From Bacteroidota bacterium (GTDB taxonomy: Bacteria; Bacteroidota; Bacteroidia; Chitinophagales; Saprospiraceae), in the NCBI GenBank assembly GCA_016124585.1, contig WGNL01000008.1, forward strand, positions 1 to 64,000: DNA of 64,000 bases, read 5' to 3'. Within the stretch, counting starts at the first letter, position 1, and every line of letters begins with the position of its first letter. Below the pieces are notes generated by a model. It searched no databases, was not told the origin of the DNA, and saw only the letters and a list, made by a program, of their open reading frames with translations. Both the position numbers and the translations under genes were made by a program. Shown here one piece after another: positions 26,279 to 35,800 of this stretch.

Positions 26279-27187
26279 TCAAGGCTCGTATGTAATACCT
26301 TCCAACCCAAGTACAGTATTGGGGAAAATGGGGCGAGCCTCCTCTAAAAAGACTTCTAAATCTTTGTACCTTGAAGAATAGTGGCCAGTAATGAGCTGGC
26401 CAACCTCTGCTTTTCGGGCAAGTTCAGCAGCTTGTCTTGCCGTGCTGTGCATAGTTAAGGCAGCATTATCCTTATGTTCCTCACAAAAAGTAGTATCGTG
26501 GTAGAGCATGCTAACCCTACAAATAAACGGCAAGATAGTCTCATTGTAAATTGTATCAGTAAGATAAGCGTAAGAACGGGGTGGTAACGGAGGAAAGGTA
26601 AGCACGTGGTTTTCAACAAATACATCATTCTCTAGCAAAATATCCTCGCCTTTTTTCGCCGCTTTTATTTGTGGTACCGAAAGCTGGTATTCTTGGATTT
26701 TTTCAGGGCGGATATTAAGCAATTTTGGACGCTCACGAAATATATAGCCCATCGTAGGTATCCTGTGTTTGAGTGGAATAGCCTCCACCGTAACGACATC
26801 ATTTTCAAAGATAATTCTAGGAAAGGTGGTCTCAACTTCGTAAAAATGTAGGGGGAAAGATAATTCTACGCCAGGCCTGAGCTGCGCTAAAATCATTTCC
26901 TTTAAACCTTTGGGTGAATAAATCCTTAATGGTTCTTGCCTCCCATTCAAGTCATAAGAAAATAGCAACCCGGGTAAACCAAAAACATGGTCTCCATGCA
27001 AATGACTAATGAAAATTTCTCGGATTTTATGCTTAGGAACATTGAAGTCACCCATGCGCATTTGGGTACCTTCACCGCAATCGAGCAGGAAATATTGATT
27101 GTGAACTTGTAAAATTTGTGATGTCGGGAAACGCCCAAAAGCGGGCGTAGCAGCATTGACCCCCAGAATGGTCAAGGCAAACTTCAT
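26279..27187 (-). CDS. rnz: Ribonuclease Z (tRNA 3' endonuclease)
   Basis: A 302-residue metallo-beta-lactamase-fold nuclease that trims the 3' trailer of tRNA precursors. The zinc site is in FISHLHGDHVFGLPGLL (HxHxDH), and further ligands are the histidine-aspartate of MLYHDTTF and the histidine of LITGHYSSRY. PPRSYAYLTDT is a typical RNase Z motif. Its ATG overlaps the stop of the upstream STAS gene as ATGA, so translation of the two is probably coupled. Confidence 0.94.
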   Translation of the reverse strand: MKFALTILGVNAATPAFGRFPTSQILQVHNQYFLLDCGEGTQMRMGDFNVPKHKIREIFISHLHGDHVFGLPGLLFSYDLNGRQEPLRIYSPKGLKEMILAQLRPGVELSFPLHFYEVETTFPRIIFENDVVTVEAIPLKHRIPTMGYIFRERPKLLNIRPEKIQEYQLSVPQIKAAKKGEDILLENDVFVENHVLTFPPLPPRSYAYLTDTIYNETILPFICRVSMLYHDTTFCEEHKDNAALTMHSTARQAAELARKAEVGQLITGHYSSRYKDLEVFLEEARPIFPNTVLGLEGITYEP

Positions 27188-27561
27188 AGCCGTTCGGCAC
27201 TCAAAGACCGCTCAATGTCTTCGAGTATGACAAAGTCTTTAGATTCTTCCAAAGTTGGCAGAATGGATAATACTGAATCGAGTCGAGAAATCTCTATTAA
27301 TTTTCGCACTGTATCATGTTTGATACCAGTCAAAACAAATGCACCAAGACTTTTCCAAAGCCTGTTAGCTGTAAGGATGGCACTCAAACCAGAAGAATCA
27401 ACATATTTGACCTCAGAAAGGTCAAGAATCAGATTAGGGACGCCCTCATTGGACAGAATGACAAGCTCCGATTTCAGGTTAGGGGCCACCACAGAATTCA
27501 AATTGTCTTCATGTAGATGGAGTATTGCAAATCTTTCCTGTTTGTCTATGGAATATCTCAT
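27184..27561 (-). CDS. STAS-domain anti-sigma-factor antagonist-like protein
   Basis: From the ATG at 27561 the protein is 125 residues: MRYSIDKQERFAILHLHEDN starts the STAS beta-sheet. The motif YVDSSGLSAIL (Asp55, Ser56, Ser57) is the SpoIIAA phosphorylation site, so the protein probably switches partners by serine phosphorylation. No anti-sigma kinase gene is nearby. The last four bases overlap the rnz start. The C-terminal extension EESKDFVILEDIERSLSAERL goes slightly beyond a minimal STAS domain. Confidence 0.88.
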   Translation of the reverse strand: MRYSIDKQERFAILHLHEDNLNSVVAPNLKSELVILSNEGVPNLILDLSEVKYVDSSGLSAILTANRLWKSLGAFVLTGIKHDTVRKLIEISRLDSVLSILPTLEESKDFVILEDIERSLSAERL

Positions 27562-27794
27562 ACAATTATTTTGCGCTGTGGGAAGTAGCCCAACATTGGG
27601 CATTGTCCTTTGATTCAGGGCGCTAAGTTAGTTAAATCTCTTGCATATTTTCAACACACCCTCCTACCGACTCATAAAACTAGTATTTTTTCTTTTGCAG
27701 ATCAAAGATACCTACCCAGATGATTTTCACTCATTTAATTCATATTTAACTGATTATCAAATAGTTAGAGAATGAGAATAAAAAAACGAAACAC
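27562..27794. other. Divergent intergenic region upstream of clpC, first part
   Basis: AT-rich sequence between the STAS gene and the clpC promoter candidate. No gene, repeat or stem-loop is supported. Confidence 0.3.
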
Positions 27795-27837
27795 ATTTGA
27801 CACGATTAAAATATGTAACTTTGAGAACTGCTCTCAA
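27795..27837 (+). promoter_or_regulatory. Promoter with overlapping dyad, upstream of clpC
   Basis: TTTG at 27795-27798 and a consensus -7 box TAACTTTG at 27815-27822 are 16 bases apart. A perfect dyad TTTGAGA-ACTGC-TCTCAAA (27819-27837) overlaps the -7 box and the expected start site, a fitting place for a repressor. The leader to the clpC ATG at 28209 would be ~380 bases, so another promoter closer to the gene is possible. Confidence 0.45.
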
Positions 27838-28208
27838 ACTAAGGTTGCCGCAAAACGTTAATTTGCAGAACTTTGCTGACTGAAAAATTTCAAAGTAGAA
27901 ATGATGGGTTCTCAAAAAACCAAATTGTTAAAACATTTGCTTGACTTCTGAAATTTAGTTTGGCAATGTTTGTTTTTTTCACTATAAATATGTGGTGGAG
28001 TTGAATTATTAAAAATGCTGGCACTGTTTTTACAAAAAAAGAAATTGTGCGACGTTATGTTTGGGATTAGGAGATTTGAAATTAATGGTTGGCAATCAAT
28101 TTGACCGATTGGGCAACTTTTCCATTCGGCATTTTGAAACTTGTTCAAATCATCTTAACATTGCTTCAAATCCCTGAAACAAATAAAATTTCACCGATTC
28201 AATTTGAT

Positions 28209-30755
28209 ATGAACGACAAGAAATTTTCAAACAAGGTAAAAAAGATAATTTCTGCCAGCCGGGACGAAGCACTTAGGTTGGGGCAAGATTTTATCGGAAC
28301 CGAACATTTGCTGCTCGGGCTGATTAGGGAAGCTGACAGCTTGGCTTTCAAAACACTTGATTCCTTAGACGTGGACCCTGTTGAACTTCAGCAAATCATC
28401 GAGGAAACTGTGCCAAGGAGGCCGTCTGCCAATTCCACAATCCACATTGGCAATTTGCCGCTCAACAAACAAGCAGAGAAAGTCCTGAAAGTGACTTTCC
28501 TTGAAGCAAAGGCGGTAAAAAGCGAAGAAGTGACACCAGAGCATCTCGTTTTATCCATCTTGAAGCACAAGGACAACCCTGCTTCCAGAATTTTGAATCA
28601 TTTTGACATTGATTACGAAATATTCAGAACGGAACTAGAATACGTGCGCCAAGAGCAAGGAATGACTGAAAGCCCTGAAATCTTCAACGCAGCGCCCCCA
28701 CCTGATGACGAATCGTTCGACGAGGACGAAAACGCTCGTTATCAACAGCAGCAGCGGAAAGGTCAGCAAAAATCCCGCACCCCGGTACTTGACAATTTCG
28801 GGAGGGATGTGACTCGCCATGCTGAAGAAGGTAAGCTTGACCCGATCATCGGTCGTGAAAGTGAAATAGAGCGGGTGTCTCAGATTCTCAGCCGCAGAAA
28901 GAAAAACAATCCAATTCTGATTGGAGAACCTGGGGTTGGCAAAACCGCAATCGTTGAAGGTCTAGCCCTTCGCATCCACCAGAAAAAAGTACCACGTACG
29001 CTTTTCAATAAAAGAATTGTGATGCTAGACATGGCGGCAATGGTGGCTGGAACAAAATACCGTGGCCAGTTCGAGGAACGTATGAAGGCCATCATGAACG
29101 AGTTGGAAAAATCAAGGGATGTCATCCTTTTTATTGATGAAATCCATACAATCGTTGGTGCGGGTGGTGCAACAGGTTCATTGGATGCATCCAACATTTT
29201 CAAGCCCGCACTTGCACGTGGCGAGCTGCAATGCATCGGGGCCTCAACGCTTGATGAATACCGTCAGTACATCGAAAAAGATGGAGCGCTCGACCGACGC
29301 TTCCAACGAGTAGTTGTTGACCCACCATCTGCTGACGATACGATTCATATTTTGCAAAACATTAGGGAAAAATACGAAGAGTTCCACAACGTAGTTTACT
29401 CTGAAGATGCTATCAAGGCATGTGTTCGCCTCAGTGATAGATACATGAGTGACCGTTTTTTGCCAGATAAAGCGATCGATGTGCTGGATGAAGTTGGCGC
29501 CAGGGTTCACTTGAAAAATATCCACGTACCTAAGCATATCGAAGAGTACGAAAAGAAAATTGAGCAAATAAAAGAGCAAAAGAACCTTGCCGTTAAGAAT
29601 CAGCAATATGAAAAAGCTGCTGACCTTCGTGATGAGGAAAGCAAACTGCTTCGGCAGCTAGATTTTGCGAAAATGCAATGGGAAGAGGAAAGCAAGACGA
29701 AACGCTATCCCGTTGATGAAGAAGATATTGCTGAAGTAGTGTCTATGATGACTGGGATTCCTGTACGTCGTGTAGCCCAGAGCGAGAGCAAGAAACTCGT
29801 GAACATGGCCGAAGATATTACGAAGATGATTATTGGCCAGGATAATGCCGTGCAAAAAATCGTGAAGGCCATCCAGCGAAATCGGGTAGGATTGAAAGAT
29901 CCGAAAAAACCGATTGGTTCATTCATTTTTCTTGGTCCAACAGGGGTAGGTAAAACTGAGCTCGCAAAATCATTGGCTCGTTACCTATTTGACTCTGATG
30001 ACGCTCTTATCCGGATAGATATGAGCGAGTACATGGAAAAGTTCTCCATTAGCCGACTCATTGGAGCACCTCCAGGATATGTTGGCTACGAAGAAGGTGG
30101 ACAATTGACAGAAAGGGTTCGCAGAAAACCGTATTCTGTGGTATTGTTGGATGAAATTGAAAAGGCACATCCCGATGTCTACAATATTTTACTACAGGTG
30201 TTGGACGATGGCCAATTGACAGACAGCCTTGGTCGTAAGGTGGATTTCAAGAATACCATCATCATCATGACATCAAATATTGGTGTTAGGCAATTGAAGG
30301 ATTTTGGCCAAGGCGTGGGCTTTGCCACCAAAGCCAGGTTAGAAGCCGCAGAGGACAATGCAAAAACGGTGATTCGGGATGCCTTAAAAAAGACATTTTC
30401 GCCGGAATTTTTAAACCGCATTGATGATGTCATCATCTTCAATAGCCTTCAACGTGAGGAGATTTTCAAAATCATTGATATTACCTTAAAGGATGTATTC
30501 AAGCGATTGGTTGCGTTGGGTTATGAACTTCAATTAACGGAAAGCGCTAAAAACTTTGTTGCGGAGAAAGGCTTCGATCCACAGTTTGGCGCTAGGCCAT
30601 TAAACAGGGCAATTCAGAAATATATTGAAGACCCCTTGGCTGAGTTCTTATTGAATGAGAGCCCTGCAGAAGGCTCAGTTCTTGAGGCCAATCTTAATGA
30701 AGAAGGCACCGGGCTAATAATTTCATTGGCAAAAGCGGTGAAAACTGATGCATAG
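28209..30755 (+). CDS. clpC: ATP-dependent Clp protease ATP-binding subunit ClpC
   Basis: ClpC unfolds proteins and feeds them to the ClpP protease. From the ATG at 28209 it is 848 residues; the frame upstream to 28089 is not family-like. Order of domains: Clp N repeats (~1-145, starting FSNKVKKIISASRDEALRLG), AAA+ 1 with Walker A GEPGVGKT and Walker [10 protein letters not shown], a UVR/short middle domain (~QYEKAADLRDEESKL), AAA+ 2 with GPTGVGKT and [13 protein letters not shown], and the C-terminal D2-small domain [16 protein letters not shown]. The short middle domain separates it from the ClpB at 59834. An intrinsic terminator follows at 30798. Confidence 0.95.
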   Translation: MNDKKFSNKVKKIISASRDEALRLGQDFIGTEHLLLGLIREADSLAFKTLDSLDVDPVELQQIIEETVPRRPSANSTIHIGNLPLNKQAEKVLKVTFLEAKAVKSEEVTPEHLVLSILKHKDNPASRILNHFDIDYEIFRTELEYVRQEQGMTESPEIFNAAPPPDDESFDEDENARYQQQQRKGQQKSRTPVLDNFGRDVTRHAEEGKLDPIIGRESEIERVSQILSRRKKNNPILIGEPGVGKTAIVEGLALRIHQKKVPRTLFNKRIVMLDMAAMVAGTKYRGQFEERMKAIMNELEKSRDVILFIDEIHTIVGAGGATGSLDASNIFKPALARGELQCIGASTLDEYRQYIEKDGALDRRFQRVVVDPPSADDTIHILQNIREKYEEFHNVVYSEDAIKACVRLSDRYMSDRFLPDKAIDVLDEVGARVHLKNIHVPKHIEEYEKKIEQIKEQKNLAVKNQQYEKAADLRDEESKLLRQLDFAKMQWEEESKTKRYPVDEEDIAEVVSMMTGIPVRRVAQSESKKLVNMAEDITKMIIGQDNAVQKIVKAIQRNRVGLKDPKKPIGSFIFLGPTGVGKTELAKSLARYLFDSDDALIRIDMSEYMEKFSISRLIGAPPGYVGYEEGGQLTERVRRKPYSVVLLDEIEKAHPDVYNILLQVLDDGQLTDSLGRKVDFKNTIIIMTSNIGVRQLKDFGQGVGFATKARLEAAEDNAKTVIRDALKKTFSPEFLNRIDDVIIFNSLQREEIFKIIDITLKDVFKRLVALGYELQLTESAKNFVAEKGFDPQFGARPLNRAIQKYIEDPLAEFLLNESPAEGSVLEANLNEEGTGLIISLAKAVKTDA

Positions 30756-30797
30756 CATGAGTAAACCTGCTTTTTTCAAGTAATTTTGATAATTATC

Positions 30798-30842
30798 CGG
30801 CCAATGTTCAACTTGGAAGTTGGGCATTGGCCGTTTGTTTTC
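30798..30842 (+). terminator. Intrinsic terminator after clpC
   Basis: A 15-bp stem (CGGCCAATGTTCAAC against GTTGGGCATTGGCCG, two GU pairs) with a 6-base loop is followed by TTTGTTTT. Confidence 0.85.
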
Positions 30843-31033
30843 TACGTTTGTGAAGAAAAAAATTAATGAAGAACCTATACAGTCGTTTTAACTAAAACCA
30901 AGTAAAAATGTACTGTAGCATTAAAGCATCTTAAACGGTAGCGAAACAAAAATTTAGGTGTGAGCTAACATAAAAATGCATTAGTGAGTACCTAAAATCA
31001 GTAACCATATTTTTTAACAAAATCTATTTTCAT

Positions 31034-31624
31034 TTGGCAAAAGGACATTTTAACCGCAACTTCTCAAGGCCGCCAGAGCCTAAGTTCCGCATAAACGAGC
31101 AAATCCGGATTCCAGAAATCCGACTCGTGGGTGAAAATCTGGAAGAGGTTAGCACCATCGTTGGAGAAACAATTGAACCAGGATCTATTGTGCCTACAAG
31201 AAAAGCTTTGTTTTGGGCAGACAAAGCACAGCTAGATCTTATAGAAATATCGCCAAATGCAGCCCCACCTGTTTGTAGGCTAACCGACTTCAACAAATAC
31301 CTTTACGAGAAAAAACGTAAGGAAAAGGAGATGAAGGCTAAGGCTTCCAAAACGGTTTTGAAGGAAATCCGTTTTGGACCTAATACTGACGATCACGACT
31401 TCGAATTTAAGACCCGCCACGCCAAAAATTTTCTGGAGGAAAGCTCAAAGGTCAAAGCTTACGTTCATTTCTTCGGTCGAACCATAGTTTTCAAAGACCG
31501 TGGCCGTGACCTTCTTGAACGTTTTGTAAAGGAGTTGGAGGAGGTAGGTACGCCTGAAGCACCTATCAAGCTCGAAGGCAAGCGTATGATAGTTGTGCTT
31601 ACACCAAAGAAAAAGAAAGCGTAA
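31034..31624 (+). CDS. infC: Translation initiation factor IF-3 with a non-ATG start
   Basis: IF-3 keeps ribosomal subunits apart and proofreads initiator tRNA and start codon. The 196-residue product covers both domains: N-domain with FRINEQIRIPEIRLVGENLEE and APPVCRLTDFNKYLYE, linker KKRKEKEMKAKAS, and C-domain with EIRFGPNTDDHDFEFK and HFFGRTIVFKDRGRDLL. No in-frame ATG precedes the conserved N-domain; the best start is the TTG at 31034 (then AKGHFNRNFSRPP), with ATC at 31022 as another rare possibility. A rare start codon is the known basis of infC self-control, because IF-3 discriminates against it. infC, rpmI and rplT follow in the usual order. Confidence 0.95.
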   Translation: MAKGHFNRNFSRPPEPKFRINEQIRIPEIRLVGENLEEVSTIVGETIEPGSIVPTRKALFWADKAQLDLIEISPNAAPPVCRLTDFNKYLYEKKRKEKEMKAKASKTVLKEIRFGPNTDDHDFEFKTRHAKNFLEESSKVKAYVHFFGRTIVFKDRGRDLLERFVKELEEVGTPEAPIKLEGKRMIVVLTPKKKKA

Positions 31625-31671
31625 CCTACTAACAAAATTGTTCGTTTAGTCAGCATATAAATCAACCTTAG

Positions 31672-31703
31672 TTTGAAATAAACGAAGGAGTTGCTTACCT
31701 TTG
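31672..31703 (+). promoter_or_regulatory. Consensus promoter in front of rpmI
   Basis: TTTG at 31672-31675, a 20-base spacer, then TACCTTTG at 31696-31703 is a perfect Bacteroidota promoter. It lies between infC and rpmI and would make L35 and L20 independent of infC transcription. The leader is about 20 bases. Confidence 0.75.
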
Positions 31704-31730
31704 CGCTCCTTTACTAAAAAAACGTTCGTT

Positions 31731-31928
31731 ATGCCAAAAATGAAGTCACATTCCGGCTCAAAAAAGCGGTTTTCGCTTACAGGTTCAGGCAAGGTAAAGC
31801 GTGGTCACGCCAATACCTCACACAGGTTTTGGGGTAAAAGCGCAAAAGCCAAGCTCCGCCATGCTGGTTCAACTGTAGTAGATTCAACAGAAGAAGCTCG
31901 TGCAAAGCGTCTGCTTGCAGTTGGATAA
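31731..31928 (+). CDS. rpmI: 50S ribosomal protein L35
   Basis: A 65-residue basic protein starting MPKMKSHSGSKKRFSLTGSG, the standard L35 N-terminus; the open frame reaches 31701, but those extra codons overlap the promoter and first transcribed bases. The core RGHANTSHRFWGKSAKAKLR is characteristic. It sits between infC and rplT. Confidence 0.97.
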   Translation: MPKMKSHSGSKKRFSLTGSGKVKRGHANTSHRFWGKSAKAKLRHAGSTVVDSTEEARAKRLLAVG

Positions 31929-32018
31929 GCGATTTGAATCAGATTTTTTAACGAGAGTCCAGGCTGCAAGTAAATGCGAAAATCGTATTTCCCTGAGCTG
32001 TACTAAAAATTCGAAATT

Positions 32019-32363
32019 ATGCCTCGTTCAGTCAATGCGGTAGCGTCCCGTGCAAGACGCAAAAAAATCCTGAAGGCAGCCAAAGGCTACTTCGGCAGAA
32101 GAAAAAATGTGCTTACTGTCGCTAAAAATGCAGTAGACAAAGCAATGGGCTATGCTTTCGTAGGCCGTAAACTTAAAAAACGTGCATACCGCCAATTGTG
32201 GATTGCCCGTATCAATGCTGGCGCCCGTATCAACGGTACAACTTATTCTAAGTTGATGCACAAACTAACTACCAACAAAATTGACCTTAACAGGAAATCG
32301 CTTGCAGACCTTGCTTTGAATCATCCTGATTCATTCAAGGCAGTAGTCAAAGCTGCAAAATAA
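32019..32363 (+). CDS. rplT: 50S ribosomal protein L20
   Basis: A 114-residue basic protein, early-assembling on 23S rRNA. The start [20 protein letters not shown] and the motif [14 protein letters not shown] with [11 protein letters not shown] are diagnostic. In many bacteria L20 represses its own operon by binding the leader; I could not identify a 23S-like site in the 90-base rpmI-rplT gap. A strong terminator follows at 32392. Confidence 0.97.
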   Translation: MPRSVNAVASRARRKKILKAAKGYFGRRKNVLTVAKNAVDKAMGYAFVGRKLKKRAYRQLWIARINAGARINGTTYSKLMHKLTTNKIDLNRKSLADLALNHPDSFKAVVKAAK

Positions 32364-32391
32364 AGAATTCCTAAGTATAGGTTTCATTCAA

Positions 32392-32426
32392 GGGAATCAA
32401 CGGCTTACCGTTGATTCCCTTTTTTG
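32392..32426 (+). terminator. Intrinsic terminator of the infC-rpmI-rplT operon
   Basis: A perfect 12-bp stem GGGAATCAACGG / CCGTTGATTCCC with a 4-base loop is followed by TTTTTTGTTTT. Confidence 0.9.
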
Positions 32427-32605
32427 TTTTCATGTGTTTATCGGCTGAAGTTGCACTACATTTTAATTCTAATTGGAAAATTAGAATTACTGTGCTGATT
32501 TAGGAATTGGCGAATCACTTGCAATGCTCTCAAGGCAGTTCGCCCCCACACTAAGTTTATTTGAAGTTCTGTTATCAGAATTAAAACATCGAAACTTGAG
32601 GAGTC

Positions 32606-32657
32606 AAAACTAAGGAGGGGAAATCCAGATTTCACCGGATTTCCCCTCCTTAGTTTT
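32606..32657. repeat. 21-bp perfect inverted repeat downstream of rplT and secDF
   Basis: AAAACTAAGGAGGGGAAATC (arm 32606-32626) is mirrored at 32637-32657 around a 10-base loop. It lies in the 489-base convergent gap 32364-32852, beyond the terminators of both operons, so it does not look needed for termination and may be a dispersed palindrome. Confidence 0.6.
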
Positions 32658-32661
32658 GGGC

Positions 32662-32689
32662 AAAAAAAAAGCCTGGACTTACTCCAGGC
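32662..32689 (-). terminator. Second minus-strand terminator downstream of secDF
   Basis: Read on the minus strand, a stem GCCTGGA / TCCAGGC with a 5-base loop is followed by nine T residues. It is a backup to the terminator at 32783-32824. The rest of this convergent gap holds no supported gene. Confidence 0.75.
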
Positions 32690-32782
32690 GATTTTGACAA
32701 TTCTTACAATTATTAACCAAAACTTACGTACATGCTTTATCTCAACTACCGTGCCAAAAAAGAATTCCAAATTAATTTTCTT

Positions 32783-32824
32783 AAAAAAAATCCCTTTGCC
32801 AAAAAACGAATTGACAAAGGGATT
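32783..32824 (-). terminator. Intrinsic terminator of secDF
   Basis: On the minus strand AATCCCTTTG pairs with CAAAGGGATT across a 16-base loop and is followed by a run of eight T. It is 29 bases after the secDF stop. Confidence 0.7.
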
Positions 32825-32852
32825 TTCCGGCTTAACCTTAAAAGGCTGGATA

Positions 32853-35800
32853 TCAGGCTTTTGACTTAGTAGCCCTTGTAAAAGATTTTTTATCTTCTTT
32901 ACCTCCACCCACAGGGCGACCAGTAATGCGAATATCTCCTTTGGAAAGATCTGCCATGACTGGAGAGGCAATGAATACGGATGAATAAGTACCTACCGCC
33001 ACACCAATTACCAAGGCAAATGCAAATCCTTTGATACTACCACTACCGAATATCCAGAGCACGAGAACTGTAAACAAGGTTGTCAAGGCCGTAATAAGCG
33101 TTCGGCTCATTGTGCTATTGATCGCCATGTTGATAATCTCATGCTTGGCCTTATCGGGGTATTTCCCAAAATACTCCCTAATACGGTCGTAGACTATCAC
33201 TGTATCGTTCACTGAGTAACCAATAATGGTAAGAATTGCTGCGATAAACGCCTGATCGACCTCCATAGGGAAAGGAAGAATGCCATGTAACAACGAGAAA
33301 AGTGACACAACTATCAAAGCATCGTGTGCTGTTGCAATAACAGCACCGAGGCTGTATTGCCACTTGTTGAAGCGCAGCAAGATGTAGAGGAATATGACCA
33401 ATAAGCCAAAGAACACTGCTTTCCAAGCACTTTTGCGGAGGTCATCAGCTACAGTAGGACCAACCTTGCTGAAAGAAATAACATGAGTGCCTTTACCCTC
33501 AGAATTTTTAAAATCCTCAAGACTCGCACCACCGGTCAAACTGGCCAACCCTTCGTGCATCTTGTCCATCACTTCTTCCTGAACATTGTCACCTTCTTCA
33601 TTCACACGGTAATCCGTGAGGATGTTGTAAGTATTTTCGCTGTCAACGGCTTTAACGATTGGAGTTTTACCAAATGGCGCTGTCAACGCTTGACGAATAG
33701 ACTCTGCATCAGTAGATTTATCAAATACTACATTGTAGGAAAAACCTCCTTTGAAATCAACACCAAGGTCAAATCCACGGGTAAAGAAAGAAATCACACC
33801 TAATACTGTGATACCAATCGAAATCGCGTAGAACAATTTACGTTTACCCATCCAATCCACATTAAGATTGGCCAGTACATTTTTAGTTGGGCCAGTCCAA
33901 AATGTAAGGGTATTTCCTTTGTTTACCCACCACTCTATCAGAAGGCGACTAACCAAAACAGCAGTGAAGAAGGTAAACACGATACCCCAAATCAAGATAA
34001 CAGCAAACCCTTTTATCGGGCCAAGTCCAAATATTGCAAGGACGAAAGCCGTAAGGAGAGTTGTCAGGTTACCATCAATAATGGCCGAATAGGAATGTTT
34101 ATAACCTTCACGAATGGCCACACTGAGAGATTTACCTTCTCGTAGTTCTTCTCGAACTCTTTCAAATATGATAACGTTCGCATCAACCGCCATACCTATG
34201 GTCAATACAATACCTGCAATACCGGGTAATGTAAGTACTGTACCGATAGAGGAAACAGTACCTAAAAGGAAAATGATATTGAGGAAAAGTACAATAATGG
34301 AAACAAGACCTGCTGTACCGTAGTAAAAAATCATAAATGCCAATACCAACAAGAATCCCAACAAGAGAGCTGTCATACTGGTATTGATATTTTCCTTACC
34401 AAGTGACGGACCAACCAAAGACATTTGAAGGACCTTTGTTCCAGCTGGCAATTTACCAACCTCCAAAATAGTAGATATGTCATTTGCTTCCTCTAAAGTG
34501 AAACTTCCCGTAATTTCAGAAGAACCACTGAGAATTGGGTTTTGAACACTCGGTGCTGAAACCACCTCATCATCAAGTACAATTGCAATTTCACGATTGC
34601 CATCATTGGCCGCTTTTTGGGTCATTTGTCCCCAAATCCTTGCACCTTCTGAATCCATACGAAGATTGATAGCCAATTCTCCTGTAGATGGGTTGGGGCT
34701 AGCGGAAGCATCAGTTACATGGTCGCCTTCCAGCGGCGCATTGTTCTTGCCTGGCTCCTTTTTTATTGCATATAGCTCATAGATATCTTTGGTTGCAACG
34801 CCCTTGGCATCTTTGGCTGGCTTGCGTGACCAAAGGAACTTGACATCAGATGGGAAAAGATCGCGAATACCTGGTTTGTTTAACAAATTGAGCACATCAT
34901 CGCGCTTATTTTTTTCAGCTTGTCCCATGACGGCGTATCCACGTGTGCCATTATTTGGGGTAAAAATATCAAACAATGGACCACCTGCTGTAGGGTCAAG
35001 TTTAGTAGTATCAGAAGCATTATTACCAGCTACCTGAATTGTATCCATTATTTTGTTGCCAAGTGAGTCCACTTTGGAGCTATCTATGGTGATAGTGCCC
35101 GTCGCTGACTCGCCAGATTCCATTTTCCTCAGTTTATCGTTTGCTGCAACAAAAGCAGAGCCTATGCTGCCATCAGTAATACGATATACATTCCAGAATT
35201 CAAGTTTAGCGGCGCTTTGCAAGAAGCCAATTGCACGCTGCGTATTTTCCACACCAGGCAATTCGACTAAAATCAGGTCACGGCCTTTATCCAATGAAAC
35301 TGTTGGGCCTACTACACCCAATTTGTCAATACGCTGCTTGAGCATTTCATAAGTCCGACCAACGGTCAAATCCGCCTCACGGCGAAGCAAAGTCACTACC
35401 TGTGCATCAGATGTTGAAGCATTAATTTCATTCTTGAAGGACTCATTCCGCTTGAAAACAGAATTCATCTCCTTGCCGCCAGCTGTTTCTTTCCAAGCTT
35501 GAGCGAACAAAGTAATATAATCAGATTGTGTGTTTTTTTGCAATTCTGTAGCGCGTGCCAAAGCATCTTCGACTGACTTGTCAGTTGAAGTACCCGCAAT
35601 CGCACGGATGAAATCACGCAAGTCAACTTGGAGCAAAACGCTCATGCCGCCTTTCAAATCAAGACCAAACCCAAGCTGCGAGCCTTTGAGCTCTTGATAA
35701 GTATAGGATTTGAGGAGCGGAATTTTGAAAACTGTTTCGCTAGAAATGGAATCCAAATAAACGGCCCGCTCTGCCCGAAGACATACATTGCTCCCGTCCG

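Noticed and set aside
32456-32971. 171-codon minus-strand frame
   Set aside because: It overlaps the 3' end of secDF in another frame and runs through two terminators and a long palindrome.
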